44,843 bases of DNA, from NCBI GenBank assembly GCA_016187945.1, contig JACPIT010000012.1, positions 1 through 44,843 on the forward strand, written 5' to 3'. The notes under the pieces are model-generated. The model saw only the letters and a list, made by a program, of their open reading frames with translations. It ran no database searches and was not told the origin of the DNA. Every line of letters begins with the position of its first letter. Position 1 is the stretch's first letter. This document shows, one piece after another, positions 8,199 through 16,617 of the stretch. Source of the stretch: Opitutia bacterium. GTDB taxonomy: Bacteria; Verrucomicrobiota; Verrucomicrobiia; Opitutales; Opitutaceae. A program made the position numbers and the translations under genes.

Positions 8199-8789
8199 AT
8201 GTCCTCCCCTGCTCCCGCGCTCCTCGATCACGTGCTCACGATGCTCGAAGACGTGCCCGTCGGCCTGCTGCTGCTCGACGCCGATTGCCAGCCGCTCTGG
8301 TTCAACGAAGAAGCCGCGCGCGCCTGCGCCGTGTGGAATCACGGCGAGCGCCACGCCGCCGCATTGCGCGCGCGCTCGGCGTTCAAGGTGCCGCCGGTGC
8401 TCGCCGAGGCCTGCGCGCAACTGCGCGACGACCCGACCGCCGAGCCGGTGAAAGTCGTCTCGGAAAACGCCCGCGGCCTCCACGCGCGCATCAAGCTCCA
8501 GCACGCCCGCACCACCGACGTCGGCCACGCCTTCCACATTCAGCTCGATTACCGCCGCCCGCGCGGCGACCGGCACCGCCCGCTTTCGCCGGGCGCCGTC
8601 GCGTTGCTCGCGCGCCTTTCCGAGCGCGAGCGCGAGGTCGCGATGCGGGTGCGCGAAGGCATGCGCACCGCCGAGATCGCCGCCGAGTTGCGCCGCAGCC
8701 CGCTCACGATCAAGACGCAGCTCGCCGCCATCTTCACCAAGCTCGGCGTCCGCGGCCGCACGCGCGTCGCCGCCCTGCTGAATCGCTGA
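8199..8789 (+). CDS. PAS-like/LuxR-type HTH transcriptional regulator
   Basis: This 196-residue protein has a PAS-like N terminus (DHVLTMLEDVPVGLLLLDADCQPLWFNEEA) and a C-terminal LuxR/GerE helix-turn-helix (about 135-196: LSEREREVAMRVREGMRTAE, then LRRSPLTIKTQLAAIFTKLG and RTRVAALL). It has no receiver domain with a phosphorylatable Asp. It is divergent from hpd with about 157 bases between the starts, so it could control the tyrosine-degradation block, but this is positional inference. The ATG at 8199 is preferred over an in-frame 42-codon extension that covers repeat-like DNA (8164-8190, CTCTCAACTCTCAGCTCT). Confidence 0.82.
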   Translation: MSSPAPALLDHVLTMLEDVPVGLLLLDADCQPLWFNEEAARACAVWNHGERHAAALRARSAFKVPPVLAEACAQLRDDPTAEPVKVVSENARGLHARIKLQHARTTDVGHAFHIQLDYRRPRGDRHRPLSPGAVALLARLSEREREVAMRVREGMRTAEIAAELRRSPLTIKTQLAAIFTKLGVRGRTRVAALLNR

Positions 8790-8826
8790 GTGTGCGCGTC
8801 GGCGCGCGCCCATTCCCCGGAAAAAC

Positions 8827-9855
8827 CTAGAGCGGCGACGGCCCGCCGGCGCCCGCCGCCGCGCGCTGCACCGCTAAAATAAACGCGCGCGCCTCGGCTT
8901 GCAGGCGACGCACCTCGTCGCGCGACGCCGCGGCGCCGAACACCAGGTGCGGCCGCGGCTGGCGATCGATAGTCTCGCCGACGAACAACGGCGAGAGCAC
9001 GCGACGCTGCTCGGGATGCGCAACGAGCGCCCACGAAAAACCGCGCCGCTGCGCCTCGAGCGGCACGCGGATCGTCAAGCGCTCGCCGCGACGGTGGGTC
9101 TGCGCGATCAGCGCGGGCATCGTCGGCGGCGAGAGCAACGTCGGTTGCGCGCGCAACACCGGGCTCGCAAGCACGCGCTGCTGCGCGTCCGCGAGCGCGC
9201 GCTGGAGTTGAAGATACGCTTGCGCGCCGTTCGAGTCCGCCGGCGCATAGAGCGGCGCGCGCAGCTCGAGCGTGACGAGCACGTGAAAATTCGCGCGCCC
9301 CTTCTCCGGCGCCTCGACGAACTCGGCGCGCGCCGACGCCAGCGCGATCGACTGGCCGGGCGCCGCGTATTGCCGGAGCATCGCTGCGCCGACGCGCTCG
9401 GCTTCGGCGCTCAATCGCGCGTCGGCCGGCCGGTCGTTGGCGAGCGCCTGCACGAGTTCGAACGCGAACACGATCGCGATTACCGCCGCCAGGCCGATGC
9501 TCAACACGCGCAGGAGCGACACCGCGTCGTGCACGCGCCGCGCCTCCGTTTCCACTTCGGTCCGCTGTTGCGCGGCGGCATCGATCAGCTCCACGAGCGG
9601 CACTTCGTTCCAATCGATCTTCGTCGTCCCGCTCGCAACCTTCGGCTCCGCTTCCGCGGCCGGACTCGTCTCGGACGCCGGCACGGGCGTCGCCGGCGGC
9701 ACGATCGGATTCGCCGCGCGCGGATGCGCCGCGCTCTTGCGCGCCGACGGCAGTGCCGCGCCCCCACGAGTGACGCGCATCTGCTCCACCCGCTCGCGCC
9801 CCTGCGCGGCGTAGTAGCGCTCCCACGGGTGGTTGATCTCTTCTTTGTCGCTCAC
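8827..9855 (-). CDS. Uncharacterised single-pass membrane protein
   Basis: A protein of 342 residues results if the GTG at 9855 is used (MSDKEEINHPWERYYAAQGR). The in-frame ATG at 9915 adds 20 residues rich in Ser/Arg that look like intergenic repeat. I do not recognise the family. It has a charged, proline-rich cytoplasmic stretch (about 45-95), one transmembrane helix (about 130-155, LSIGLAAVIAIVFAFELVQA) and a C-terminal domain of about 190 residues outside the membrane. It is divergent from the minor-pilin genes, so a pilus-associated role is possible but unsupported by sequence. Confidence 0.7.
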   Translation of the reverse strand: MSDKEEINHPWERYYAAQGRERVEQMRVTRGGAALPSARKSAAHPRAANPIVPPATPVPASETSPAAEAEPKVASGTTKIDWNEVPLVELIDAAAQQRTEVETEARRVHDAVSLLRVLSIGLAAVIAIVFAFELVQALANDRPADARLSAEAERVGAAMLRQYAAPGQSIALASARAEFVEAPEKGRANFHVLVTLELRAPLYAPADSNGAQAYLQLQRALADAQQRVLASPVLRAQPTLLSPPTMPALIAQTHRRGERLTIRVPLEAQRRGFSWALVAHPEQRRVLSPLFVGETIDRQPRPHLVFGAAASRDEVRRLQAEARAFILAVQRAAAGAGGPSPL

Positions 9856-10063
9856 GCTCGTTCGCGGCGAGCGGCTCGTAGCGTCGCTCGCCGCAAAAAG
9901 GTGGGACCGCGTCACCGCGCGAAGCGAGTGCGCGAGCGAAGTAAATCGTCCCTAGCGCTCCGGGGCGAACGGACCTAGCGCGCGAACTTTCTTTGAAAAT
10001 CGTGTCGCCGCGCGCCGCTCGTTTGACGGTAACAGCGCATCGTGGTTCGCTTCACTCGCCGAA

Positions 10064-10564
10064 ATGTTTTTTCCCGCTCACACCGATGACCGGCTGGCTG
10101 GCGCGCCGCGCTCAGGCTCGCGACGCGGGGCCACCATCGTCGAGGTCGTCATCGCGGCCACGCTGCTCTCGTTCATCATCCTCGGCGCGCTCGCGGCGAT
10201 CTCGCGCGGCATGACGCTGATGAATCACGCGCGCATGATCACGCTTTCGAGCCAGGTGCTCCAATCCGCCGTCGAGGACTTGCGGCTGAAAAACTACGCC
10301 GTCATCGGCAACTACGCCGCCGCGACGCAGCCGGTCGATTTCACGTCCACGATCACGAGCGAGCTGCTCAGCAGCAGCTTCACGCGCACGATGACGCTCC
10401 AGGCGCGCTTCACCACGCTGCAGGCCTCCACCGCCACGCAGCTCGGCCTCGTCAGCGTCGAGCTCACGGTGTCGTGGCAGGAAGGCACGGTGCCGTTCTC
10501 GCGCACGTCGCGCACGTATTTCTCCGAGAAAGGGCTCTCGGACTACATCTATGTGGGTTTTTAG
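10064..10564 (+). CDS. Type IV prepilin-like minor pilin (PilV-like)
   Basis: This 166-residue protein has a prepilin signal: RRGATIVEVVIAATLLSFII, with expected cleavage after Gly and the conserved Glu at +5 (ATIVE) before a long hydrophobic helix. The rest is a short beta-rich pilin head with LQSAVEDLRLKNY. It belongs to the minor-pilin/pseudopilin class processed by PilD. It is the first of three consecutive genes of this type, and the next start overlaps or lies within 125 bases. The leader before the signal is long (about 22 residues), so a later start is possible. Confidence 0.82.
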   Translation: MFFPAHTDDRLAGAPRSGSRRGATIVEVVIAATLLSFIILGALAAISRGMTLMNHARMITLSSQVLQSAVEDLRLKNYAVIGNYAAATQPVDFTSTITSELLSSSFTRTMTLQARFTTLQASTATQLGLVSVELTVSWQEGTVPFSRTSRTYFSEKGLSDYIYVGF

Positions 10565-10685
10565 CGCACTTTCGGAAACCGCCCGATCGCAAGATCGGCC
10601 AGGGCGGGCGCGGACTCCGCTTCGCGCCGCAGCGGCGACGAGTGCGTCAGCCGCGGCGGCGACGAGTGCGCCAGCCTCGGCGGCA

Positions 10686-11231
10686 ATGGGACTCGCCGCT
10701 CCACCCCGCCGCGATTCGCGCGCCGGCCTTTCGCTCGTCGAGGTGCTGGTGGCGACGACGTTGCTCGGCATCCTAATGACGGCGGTGATGTCGTCGTTCG
10801 TCTTCATGCTGCGCGGCCAGACTTCGCTCACGAACTACGCGTCGATGAACTCCGATTCGCGCGCGCTCCTCGAGTTGCTGAGCCGCGACGCGAAGAGCGC
10901 GACCGCCGTCACCAATTTCACCACCACGAGCCTCACGCTCTCCGTCCCGCAAAACACGAGCGGCACCACGCAGGACGTCACCTACGAATACGATGCGGCC
11001 GCCAAGAGCCTCGTGCGCGAGACCGGCGGCACGAGCACGACGCTCGTGAGCAGCGTCGACTCGTTTTCCTTCCGCTATTTCAACAGCAACAACGCCACCA
11101 CGACGTCGCTCGCCGAGCTGAAACAGGTGCAGCTCTCGCTCCGCATCGTGCGCTCCATCGCATTCGCCTACTCGTCGCAATATGTCATCTCCGCGCAATA
11201 CACGCTCCGCGCGAAGCCGACCGCGCACTGA
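10686..11231 (+). CDS. Type IV prepilin-like minor pilin (PilW-like)
   Basis: A 181-residue protein results from the ATG at 10686 (MGLAAPPRRDSRAGLSLVEV). The prepilin motif is RAGLSLVEVLVATTLLGILM, with processing at G|LSLVE. The head resembles PilW-type proteins (MNSDSRALLELLSRDAKSAT…VTYEYD). An in-frame start at 10551 would add 45 residues encoded by a direct repeat (GCGACGAGTGCG… around 10630-10685) and would overlap the previous gene. I consider the shorter form correct. Confidence 0.8.
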   Translation: MGLAAPPRRDSRAGLSLVEVLVATTLLGILMTAVMSSFVFMLRGQTSLTNYASMNSDSRALLELLSRDAKSATAVTNFTTTSLTLSVPQNTSGTTQDVTYEYDAAAKSLVRETGGTSTTLVSSVDSFSFRYFNSNNATTTSLAELKQVQLSLRIVRSIAFAYSSQYVISAQYTLRAKPTAH

Positions 11232-11234
11232 GCC

Positions 11235-12734
11235 ATGATCACGCCGACGAAATCCACGCAGCGACGTAGCAGCCGAGGTGACGAGGCTGCTGCCGCTTCG
11301 ATCGCGAAACCGGCCCGGCCACCAACTCCGGCCTTACACCGCCAGATCGCTTCGGCCGAGCGCGGCTCGGCCATCGTCGCCGTCCTCCTCATCGCCGCGG
11401 TCGCCGCGATCGTGGCGTCGTATCTGCTCAGCAGCGCGATCAACGAGCAAAAGCTCGCCACGCGCTCCTATTACCAGAGCGCCGCGGCCAACCTCGCCGA
11501 AGCCGGCATCGAGGAGGCGATGTGGGCCGCCAACAATTCCTACTTCGACACCACGCACGGCTGGAGCGACGCCTCCGACGGCACCGGCGCAAAGACCCGC
11601 ACCGTCCTCACCGGCCTCGCGCTCGCCCAAGGCTCCGGCGAAATCTACACCCGCGTCGACTCCGCCAGCACGACCAACCCGATCATCTACGCCCTCGGCG
11701 TCGTGCGTCTGCCGAGCCAGCCCGTCATCTTCAAACAACTCCGCGTCAAACTCGACCGCCGTTCGATCTACGCCAACGCCGTCGTCGCGAAAGGCACCAT
11801 CACTTTCAACGGCAACACCATTTCGATCGACGCCTACGACTCGAGCCAGGGCAACTGGAACTCCTCCACCAACCGCCTCGACAAAGCCACCGTCTCGACC
11901 AACGCCACCTCCAACGCCGATCTCAGCGTCAACAACGCCGACATCTACGGCTCCGTCGCCACCGGCGGCGGCGAGCCCATCGTCGGCCCCAGCGGCAGCA
12001 TCCTCGGCGCCACCTCGCCCAGCGGTCTGGCCAACAATATCGATCCTGCGAACGTCCGCCGCGATTTTTCCTACAACATCCCCGACATCACCACGCCCAC
12101 CGCCACCGTCTCGCTCGGCGCGGTGTCCGACGACCTCTCGCTCCCGCGCTCCGGCGACACCCCCGACGCTTCCGGCCGCTACATCTACTCCGCCACCAGC
12201 CTCTCGCTGAACAACAAAACCCTCACCGTCACCGACAAGGTCAGCCTCGTCGTCAGCGGCGATGTTTCCATCGGCGGCGGCAGCGGCTCGATCGTCGTCA
12301 CGAACGCCACCGACTCCGCCCTCTCGCTCTACGCCGCCGCCAACGTCTCCATTTCCGGCAACGGCGCGATCAACCAAACCTCCTCGCCGCCGAAGATGAC
12401 GCTCTATGGCACCCGCTCGCAAACCGACGTCGCCACTCTCGGCAAACAGGAGTTCGATCTCCGCGGCGACGCGAGCTACTACGGCCTCGTCTACGCGCCC
12501 AACGCCGACGTCTCGCTCCGCGGCGGTGGCAGCAGCGGCACCTTCAACGGCGCCATCATCGGCAGCACCGTCACCTTCAACGGCAACTACAACTTTCATT
12601 ACGACATCCAGCTCGGCTCGCTCCAGAGCGACCGCTATTTTCGTCCCGTGACCTGGATCGAACTCACCGCCCCCGCCGGCAGCGGCGCCGCCCTCGCCCG
12701 CGACAATCGCTCGCCCTTCAACGCGGTGCTGTGA
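11235..12734 (+). CDS. PilX-like protein with long beta-rich adhesin-type domain
   Basis: This is a 499-residue protein. After a 40-residue leader comes ERGSAIVAVLLIAAVAAIVA, the PilX-type prepilin helix (the +5 Glu is absent, as in many PilX/GspK-like proteins). Then follow LAEAGIEEAMWAAN and a large Ser/Thr/Asn-rich region (about 160-480) with repeated turns such as VSLVVSGDVSIGGGSGS and LYGTRSQTDVATLG, resembling the beta-helix/DUF7305-like exported domains found with PilX. It starts 3 bases after the PilW-like stop, so one operon is likely. Codons 10-23 (RRSSRGDEAAAAS) coincide with a dispersed GTAGCAGCC repeat, so the real start may lie later. Confidence 0.78.
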   Translation: MITPTKSTQRRSSRGDEAAAASIAKPARPPTPALHRQIASAERGSAIVAVLLIAAVAAIVASYLLSSAINEQKLATRSYYQSAAANLAEAGIEEAMWAANNSYFDTTHGWSDASDGTGAKTRTVLTGLALAQGSGEIYTRVDSASTTNPIIYALGVVRLPSQPVIFKQLRVKLDRRSIYANAVVAKGTITFNGNTISIDAYDSSQGNWNSSTNRLDKATVSTNATSNADLSVNNADIYGSVATGGGEPIVGPSGSILGATSPSGLANNIDPANVRRDFSYNIPDITTPTATVSLGAVSDDLSLPRSGDTPDASGRYIYSATSLSLNNKTLTVTDKVSLVVSGDVSIGGGSGSIVVTNATDSALSLYAAANVSISGNGAINQTSSPPKMTLYGTRSQTDVATLGKQEFDLRGDASYYGLVYAPNADVSLRGGGSSGTFNGAIIGSTVTFNGNYNFHYDIQLGSLQSDRYFRPVTWIELTAPAGSGAALARDNRSPFNAVL

Positions 12735-12756
12735 AGTGAGCCGAACCGCGCGCCAA

Positions 12757-12836
12757 TTGTAGGAGCGGCTTTACGCCGCGACCCGACGGCGGCGCGCGCT
12801 TCGCGAACCAATCGCGGCATAAAGCCGCTCCTGCAA
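12757..12836. repeat. GTAG-type REP inverted pair (GGAGCGGCTTTACGCCGC family)
   Basis: TTGTAGGAGCGGCTTTACGC and GCATAAAGCCGCTCCTGCAA are reverse complements with one or two changes around 30 bases. Each arm folds on itself (GCGGC…GCCGC). Confidence 0.78.
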
Positions 12837-12938
12837 CTCACGCCGGCCACCTGCCTGGCGCGCCCCGTCCCTCGCGGCCCGCCGCCTCAGCGCACTGCCG
12901 GCATTGCAACCCGCCTCGATTCTGCCTTGCTCGCGCGC

Positions 12939-13874
12939 ATGAGCGCCGCGCCCCACCCGTCCTCGCCATCCGCCCCGCCGACATTTCGTCAATGGCTGCG
13001 CCACGAAGCGATGCTCGAGCTGCGCCTCACCGCCGTGTTCCTCGTCGCCGGTCTCGTCGCCGTGTTCGCCGCCGACCGCCTCTCCCCGCGCTTCGGCCCC
13101 GCGTGGATGCGCCTCAATTACCAACTCACCAACACCGCGCTCGAACAGCATCCCACCGCCCTGCTCGACGCTTTCGCGACGCGCCTCTCGCACACGCAAT
13201 ACGGCTGGGGCTTCTTCTCCGTCACCGAGCCGTTCAACGTCACCGCCGCCCGCGAACGCCTGCACGCCGATTTTCCGGATTTCGCCGGCGTCGATAAAAA
13301 CGGCCAGCCGGTTCACGTCCGCAGCTCGTCTCTGCACCGCAGCGAAGCCTCCGCACGCGACGCCCGCGCCGCCGCCTACCTCGCGCGTCACCGCGCGATC
13401 GAGTTGCGCCGCTTCGACCGTCTCTACACCGACGATTCGCCCTTCGAGGTTCCACCCGCGAGCGTGCGTCTCGGCCGCCTCGTCACCAAAATCCTCGGCC
13501 TGCCCGACGCCGCCCTGCATCTCTTCCGCCGCACTCTCGCCGCCGGCACGGTGAGCTTCCTGCTCTTCAGCGGCATGTTCGCGCTGTCGGCGGTCGCGTT
13601 GTTCACTTCGGCGCGTCCGGCGCGCCGCTGGTTGAAGGCGCTGCTGTGTCCGTTCCTCGCCAGCGCGCTCGCGTGGGTCGCGATTCTGTTCATGTCGATC
13701 TCCGCCGCGCTCTTCAGCGGGCTCACGCCCAACACATCCGCGCTCGCCGTCTTCGCCGGCGCGCCGCTGATCTATCTCGCCGCAAAAATCCCGCTGCGCT
13801 TCCTCCAGGAACTCCAGCTCAGGCCCAAGCCCTGGGACGGCGTCGAACGCCGCAAAACCCCGCGCCCGGTCTGA
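12939..13874 (+). CDS. Uncharacterised multi-pass membrane protein
   Basis: This is a 311-residue protein of no family I recognise. There is one N-terminal transmembrane helix (about 32-54, LTAVFLVAGLVAVFAADRLS), an extracytoplasmic region of about 140 residues and then three hydrophobic helices (about 203-285: TVSFLLFSGMFALSAVALF, LLCPFLASALAWVAILFMSI, LAVFAGAPLIYLAAKI). The tail is cytoplasmic and ends with WDGVERRKTPR. It lies downstream of the pilin genes, separated by a REP pair, so it is probably a separate unit. The ATG at 12939 is preferred over an upstream TTG at 12927. Confidence 0.7.
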   Translation: MSAAPHPSSPSAPPTFRQWLRHEAMLELRLTAVFLVAGLVAVFAADRLSPRFGPAWMRLNYQLTNTALEQHPTALLDAFATRLSHTQYGWGFFSVTEPFNVTAARERLHADFPDFAGVDKNGQPVHVRSSSLHRSEASARDARAAAYLARHRAIELRRFDRLYTDDSPFEVPPASVRLGRLVTKILGLPDAALHLFRRTLAAGTVSFLLFSGMFALSAVALFTSARPARRWLKALLCPFLASALAWVAILFMSISAALFSGLTPNTSALAVFAGAPLIYLAAKIPLRFLQELQLRPKPWDGVERRKTPRPV

Positions 13875-13904
13875 CGAGCGGACGCCGTCGCACGCGCCGA
13901 CCAG

Positions 13905-13973
13905 CTCACACGACGGCAGCAAAGAGAGCGAAGGTCGCATCGGCCTTGGCTATCTTCGCTTCCTTCGTGTGAG
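13905..13973. repeat. Inverted repeat CTCACACGA…TCGTGTGAG
   Basis: CTCACACGA at 13905-13913 is matched by TCGTGTGAG at 13965-13973, with inner GCGAAG/CTTCGC also pairing. The element is about 69 bp and lies downstream of the membrane protein gene. Confidence 0.6.
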
Positions 13974-14374
13974 CCTGTCCCCCCAGCCGAACTCACGCCG
14001 AGGATCTCCCGCGAATGGCGCGAAGTGTCGCGAATTCAAAGTGAAGAATTCCCTCCCGTCCCCCCGATCGACGGCACCGATCAGCGGCCTCGGAGAGCGC
14101 GGTTTTCATCCCAAAAAACACAGTTAAAACGCAGAAGATGCGGAGAGCACAGAGGAGAAACGCCGATCGTTCCGCTCCGCAGCCCTCCACCTGGCAGGTG
14201 AGTTCTTCGGGGGCCGGATTTTCCCACGTTCTACTCCGCGTCCTCCGCGCTCTCCGCGTTTCAACTGCGGAATTTAGATTCATTCGCGCGAATTCGCGAA
14301 ATTCGCGGGCGATTGCCTGAGTCCGTATCGATGTCCTCGTCTGCATCCGTGTCGAAGTGAGATCAACCGGCACG

Positions 14375-14448
14375 AACCACCGAGGCACAAAGGCACGGAG
14401 AAATACCCGCCTCGCCGTTTTCTCTGTGCCTTGGTGCCTCGGTGGTTT
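14375..14448. repeat. Inverted repeat ACCACCGAGGCACAAAGGCAC
   Basis: AACCACCGAGGCACAAAGGC (from 14375) is answered by GCCTTGGTGCCTCGGTGGTT (to 14447) around a loop of about 28 bases. It lies upstream of phenylalanine hydroxylase. Confidence 0.72.
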
Positions 14449-14600
14449 CCCGGTTTTCCCGCTTGGAGCTTCTCTGGAGCTTGGCGATTGGAGCTTGGAG
14501 CTTCCTCCCCTCTCGATCCCACTTTCCTCCTTTCGGCCTACCGCTTTCCGTTGGTGTCATAAGCGCCGTTGGATAAATCAGGGAGCAACCAAACTCCCCC

Positions 14601-15413
14601 ATGACCCCAACGGCCTCCACGACCGACCACCCCGAAACTCCGACCCAAGACGGCAGCGATCCACGCTGCATCCCGCACAAGCTCGTCAAACCGCTCCCCA
14701 TCGGCGCCGAGTGCAAATACCCGAACTATTCCGCCGAAGAGCAGGACGTCTGGCGCACGCTCTACGCGCGCATGGAGACGCTCCTCCCCGGCCGCGCCGC
14801 CGACGAGTATCTCACCGGCCTCCGCACGCTCGACCTCGAGCACGACCGCATCCCGGCGCTCGCCGATGTCTCGCGCAAACTCGAACGCACCACCGGCTGG
14901 CGCATCGCGCGCACGCCCGGTCTGCTCGACGCGCACGATTTTTTCACCGCGCTCGCGAACCGTGTCTTCCCGTCCACCGATTACATCCGCGCTCGCAGCG
15001 AACTCGACTACACGCCCGCGCCCGACTGTTTCCACGACATCTTCGGCCACACGCCGATGATCGTGCACCCGCGCTTCGCGGATTTTTATCAGAAGATCGG
15101 CCAGGCCGCCCTCGCCTGCAAAGACGCCGCCACCGAGGAAGGCCTCACGCGCATCTACTGGTTCACGGTCGAATTCGGCCTGATTAAAAACCCGTCCGGC
15201 CTCCGCGTCTACGGCAACGGCATCATCTCCTCCTCCGGCGAGACGCAGCACTGCCTCACCGACAAGGTGACCAAAATCCCCTACACGCCCGAGCGCCTCG
15301 CTGCGCAGCCCTACGACATCTGGCATTTCCAGAATCCGCTCTTCGTCATCGACTCCTTCGACCAACTCGAAACCGAATTCGTCCGCTGGTCGAAAGAGCG
15401 CGGCCTGCTCTGA
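14601..15413 (+). CDS. phhA: Phenylalanine 4-monooxygenase
   Basis: This 270-residue monodomain enzyme has the bacterial pterin-dependent aromatic hydroxylase fold. Iron ligands are visible: His145 and His150 in PDCFHDIFGHTP, and Glu191 in YWFTVEFGL. The N-terminal ACT regulatory domain of animal enzymes is absent, as is usual in bacteria. It hydroxylates phenylalanine to tyrosine using tetrahydropterin. Together with hpd and hmgA in the same window it completes the entry of phenylalanine into the homogentisate route. It is transcribed alone on the plus strand, flanked by repeats on both sides. Confidence 0.95.
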   Translation: MTPTASTTDHPETPTQDGSDPRCIPHKLVKPLPIGAECKYPNYSAEEQDVWRTLYARMETLLPGRAADEYLTGLRTLDLEHDRIPALADVSRKLERTTGWRIARTPGLLDAHDFFTALANRVFPSTDYIRARSELDYTPAPDCFHDIFGHTPMIVHPRFADFYQKIGQAALACKDAATEEGLTRIYWFTVEFGLIKNPSGLRVYGNGIISSSGETQHCLTDKVTKIPYTPERLAAQPYDIWHFQNPLFVIDSFDQLETEFVRWSKERGLL

Positions 15414-15450
15414 GCCGACGCGCGCCGCGATCCACAGCACGCTGTCACCT

Positions 15451-15510
15451 CGTAGCAGCCGACGTGGGGAGGCTGGGAACCAGAACAGCCTCCTCACGTC
15501 GGCCGCTACG
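15451..15510. repeat. GTAG-type REP inverted pair (GTAGCAGCCGACGTG family)
   Basis: CGTAGCAGCCGACGTGGGGA is answered by TCCTCACGTCGGCCGCTACG around 20 bases. Single arms of the same family occur at 11265-11300 and 33627-33651, and a related pair at 41581-41632. Confidence 0.75.
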
Positions 15511-15688
15511 TCCGCCCGCGACGCGTCTGATCACGACGCGTGCGCCTTCGTCCGCCACGACCGCAGCTTCCCCGTCTTTTGCGCACTTCGCCGCAATCTG
15601 TGTCACGCGATTGCCGGCCGCGGATTTCGCGCGCTCCGTTTGACCCATCTCAAGGCGGACCGCTCCGCCGTCACGCATACTCCGCCGC

Positions 15689-16519
15689 ATGTCCACGCCC
15701 ACGCCCACAACCGCCACTGCCGCCGCGACCTCCTCCTTCCGCTCGCTCGTGCTGCCGCGCGAGCACGGCAGTTGGTCGCTCGCACTCGAACCCGTCGCGC
15801 TCGGCCTGCTCATCGCACCCTCGCGCGCCAGCCTCTTCCTCGCGCTCGCCGTCGTCGCCGGTTTCTTCACGCGCCGACCGCTGAAACTCGTCGCGATACT
15901 CTCGTCCGCCGACCCGCGCCGCGCCGCCGCGTTGCGTTGGACACTCGTCTTCGTCGCGATCGCTCTCGCGGCGCTTCTCGCCAGCGCGCTGCTCGGCAAT
16001 GTTCCTATTAAGCAACAATCCTCCTTCGCTCCACTCTGGCCGCTCCTGCTCGCGGCGCCGTTCGGCGGCGCGTTCCTGTGGTTCGATCTGCGCGGCGAAA
16101 TGCGCGAAGCCGAGGCCGAACTCGCGGGCAGCACCGCGTTCGCGCTCGTGCCGGCGACGTTCGCGACGCTCGCCGGCTGGTCCGCCGCGCCGGCGCTCGC
16201 CCTCGCGGCGCTGATGCTCGCCCGCAGCGCACCGACGGTGCTCACGGTCCGCGCCTACTTGCGCCTCGCGAAAAACAAACCCGCGCACCCGGCGTCCGCT
16301 CTCGCGAGCGCACTGCTCTCGTTCGTCGGCGTCGCCGCCCTCGCGGCTTCCGGACTCGCGCCGCTCACAGCCTGCGCGTTGGTCGCGGTGCTCGCGGCGC
16401 GCAGCGCGTGGCTGCTCTCGCCGTTGGCCCCAACGTGGAGCGCCCGTCACGCCGGCATGCTCGAGGCGGCGCTCGGACTCGTTTACCTCGGCGGACTCGC
16501 GCTCGCTTATCGCGCGTAG
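15689..16519 (+). CDS. YwiC-like membrane protein
   Basis: This 276-residue protein has about eight hydrophobic helices and the YwiC-family signature LPREHGSW at residues 22-29, followed by [13 protein letters not shown]. The biochemical role is not established, but members are often found beside nitrate or nitrite respiration genes. Here it directly precedes the nirK-type nitrite reductase on the same strand. Because the FNR/DNR-type promoter of nirK lies between them (16544-16585), the two are probably separate transcripts. The ATG at 15689 gives a natural N terminus. Confidence 0.8.
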   Translation: MSTPTPTTATAAATSSFRSLVLPREHGSWSLALEPVALGLLIAPSRASLFLALAVVAGFFTRRPLKLVAILSSADPRRAAALRWTLVFVAIALAALLASALLGNVPIKQQSSFAPLWPLLLAAPFGGAFLWFDLRGEMREAEAELAGSTAFALVPATFATLAGWSAAPALALAALMLARSAPTVLTVRAYLRLAKNKPAHPASALASALLSFVGVAALAASGLAPLTACALVAVLAARSAWLLSPLAPTWSARHAGMLEAALGLVYLGGLALAYRA

Positions 16520-16543
16520 CGCGGGGGCGGATGCGCGCGGGGC

Positions 16544-16585
16544 TTGATGCGCGTCAAGGCACGCGCCCGCGATCGGCGTTATCCT
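16544..16585 (+). promoter_or_regulatory. FNR/DNR-type box and -10 for nirK
   Basis: TTGATGCGCGTCAA (16544-16557) matches the TTGAT-N4-ATCAA consensus with one change. TATCCT (16580-16585) begins exactly 22 bases after the box, so the box centre would be at -41.5 relative to a start near 16592 (class II activation geometry). The box is followed by GGC. The same spacing occurs at three other promoters in the window. Confidence 0.85.
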
Positions 16586-16617
16586 TTCGGGAGAAACTCC
16601 CAGACAAAACTCACGCC

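Larger units (their letters stand above)
13875..14600. other. 726-bp gene-free region, patchwork of inverted repeats
   Basis: No convincing gene is present. It contains an inverted repeat CTCACACGA…TCGTGTGAG (13905-13973). A second stretch has GCAGAAGATGCGGAGAGCAC answered by CCGCGTCCTCCGCGCTCTCC (about 14131-14262). Next come palindromic GCGAATTCGCGAAATTCGCG (about 14286-14306), the ACCACCGAGGCAC pair (14375-14448) and short direct repeats of GGAGCTTGG (about 14463-14505). Open frames here are artefacts of the repeats. Confidence 0.65.

Noticed and set aside
13993-14388. 131-codon minus-strand frame
   Set aside because: It is translated from GCGAATTCGCG-type repeats and shows no protein-like pattern.
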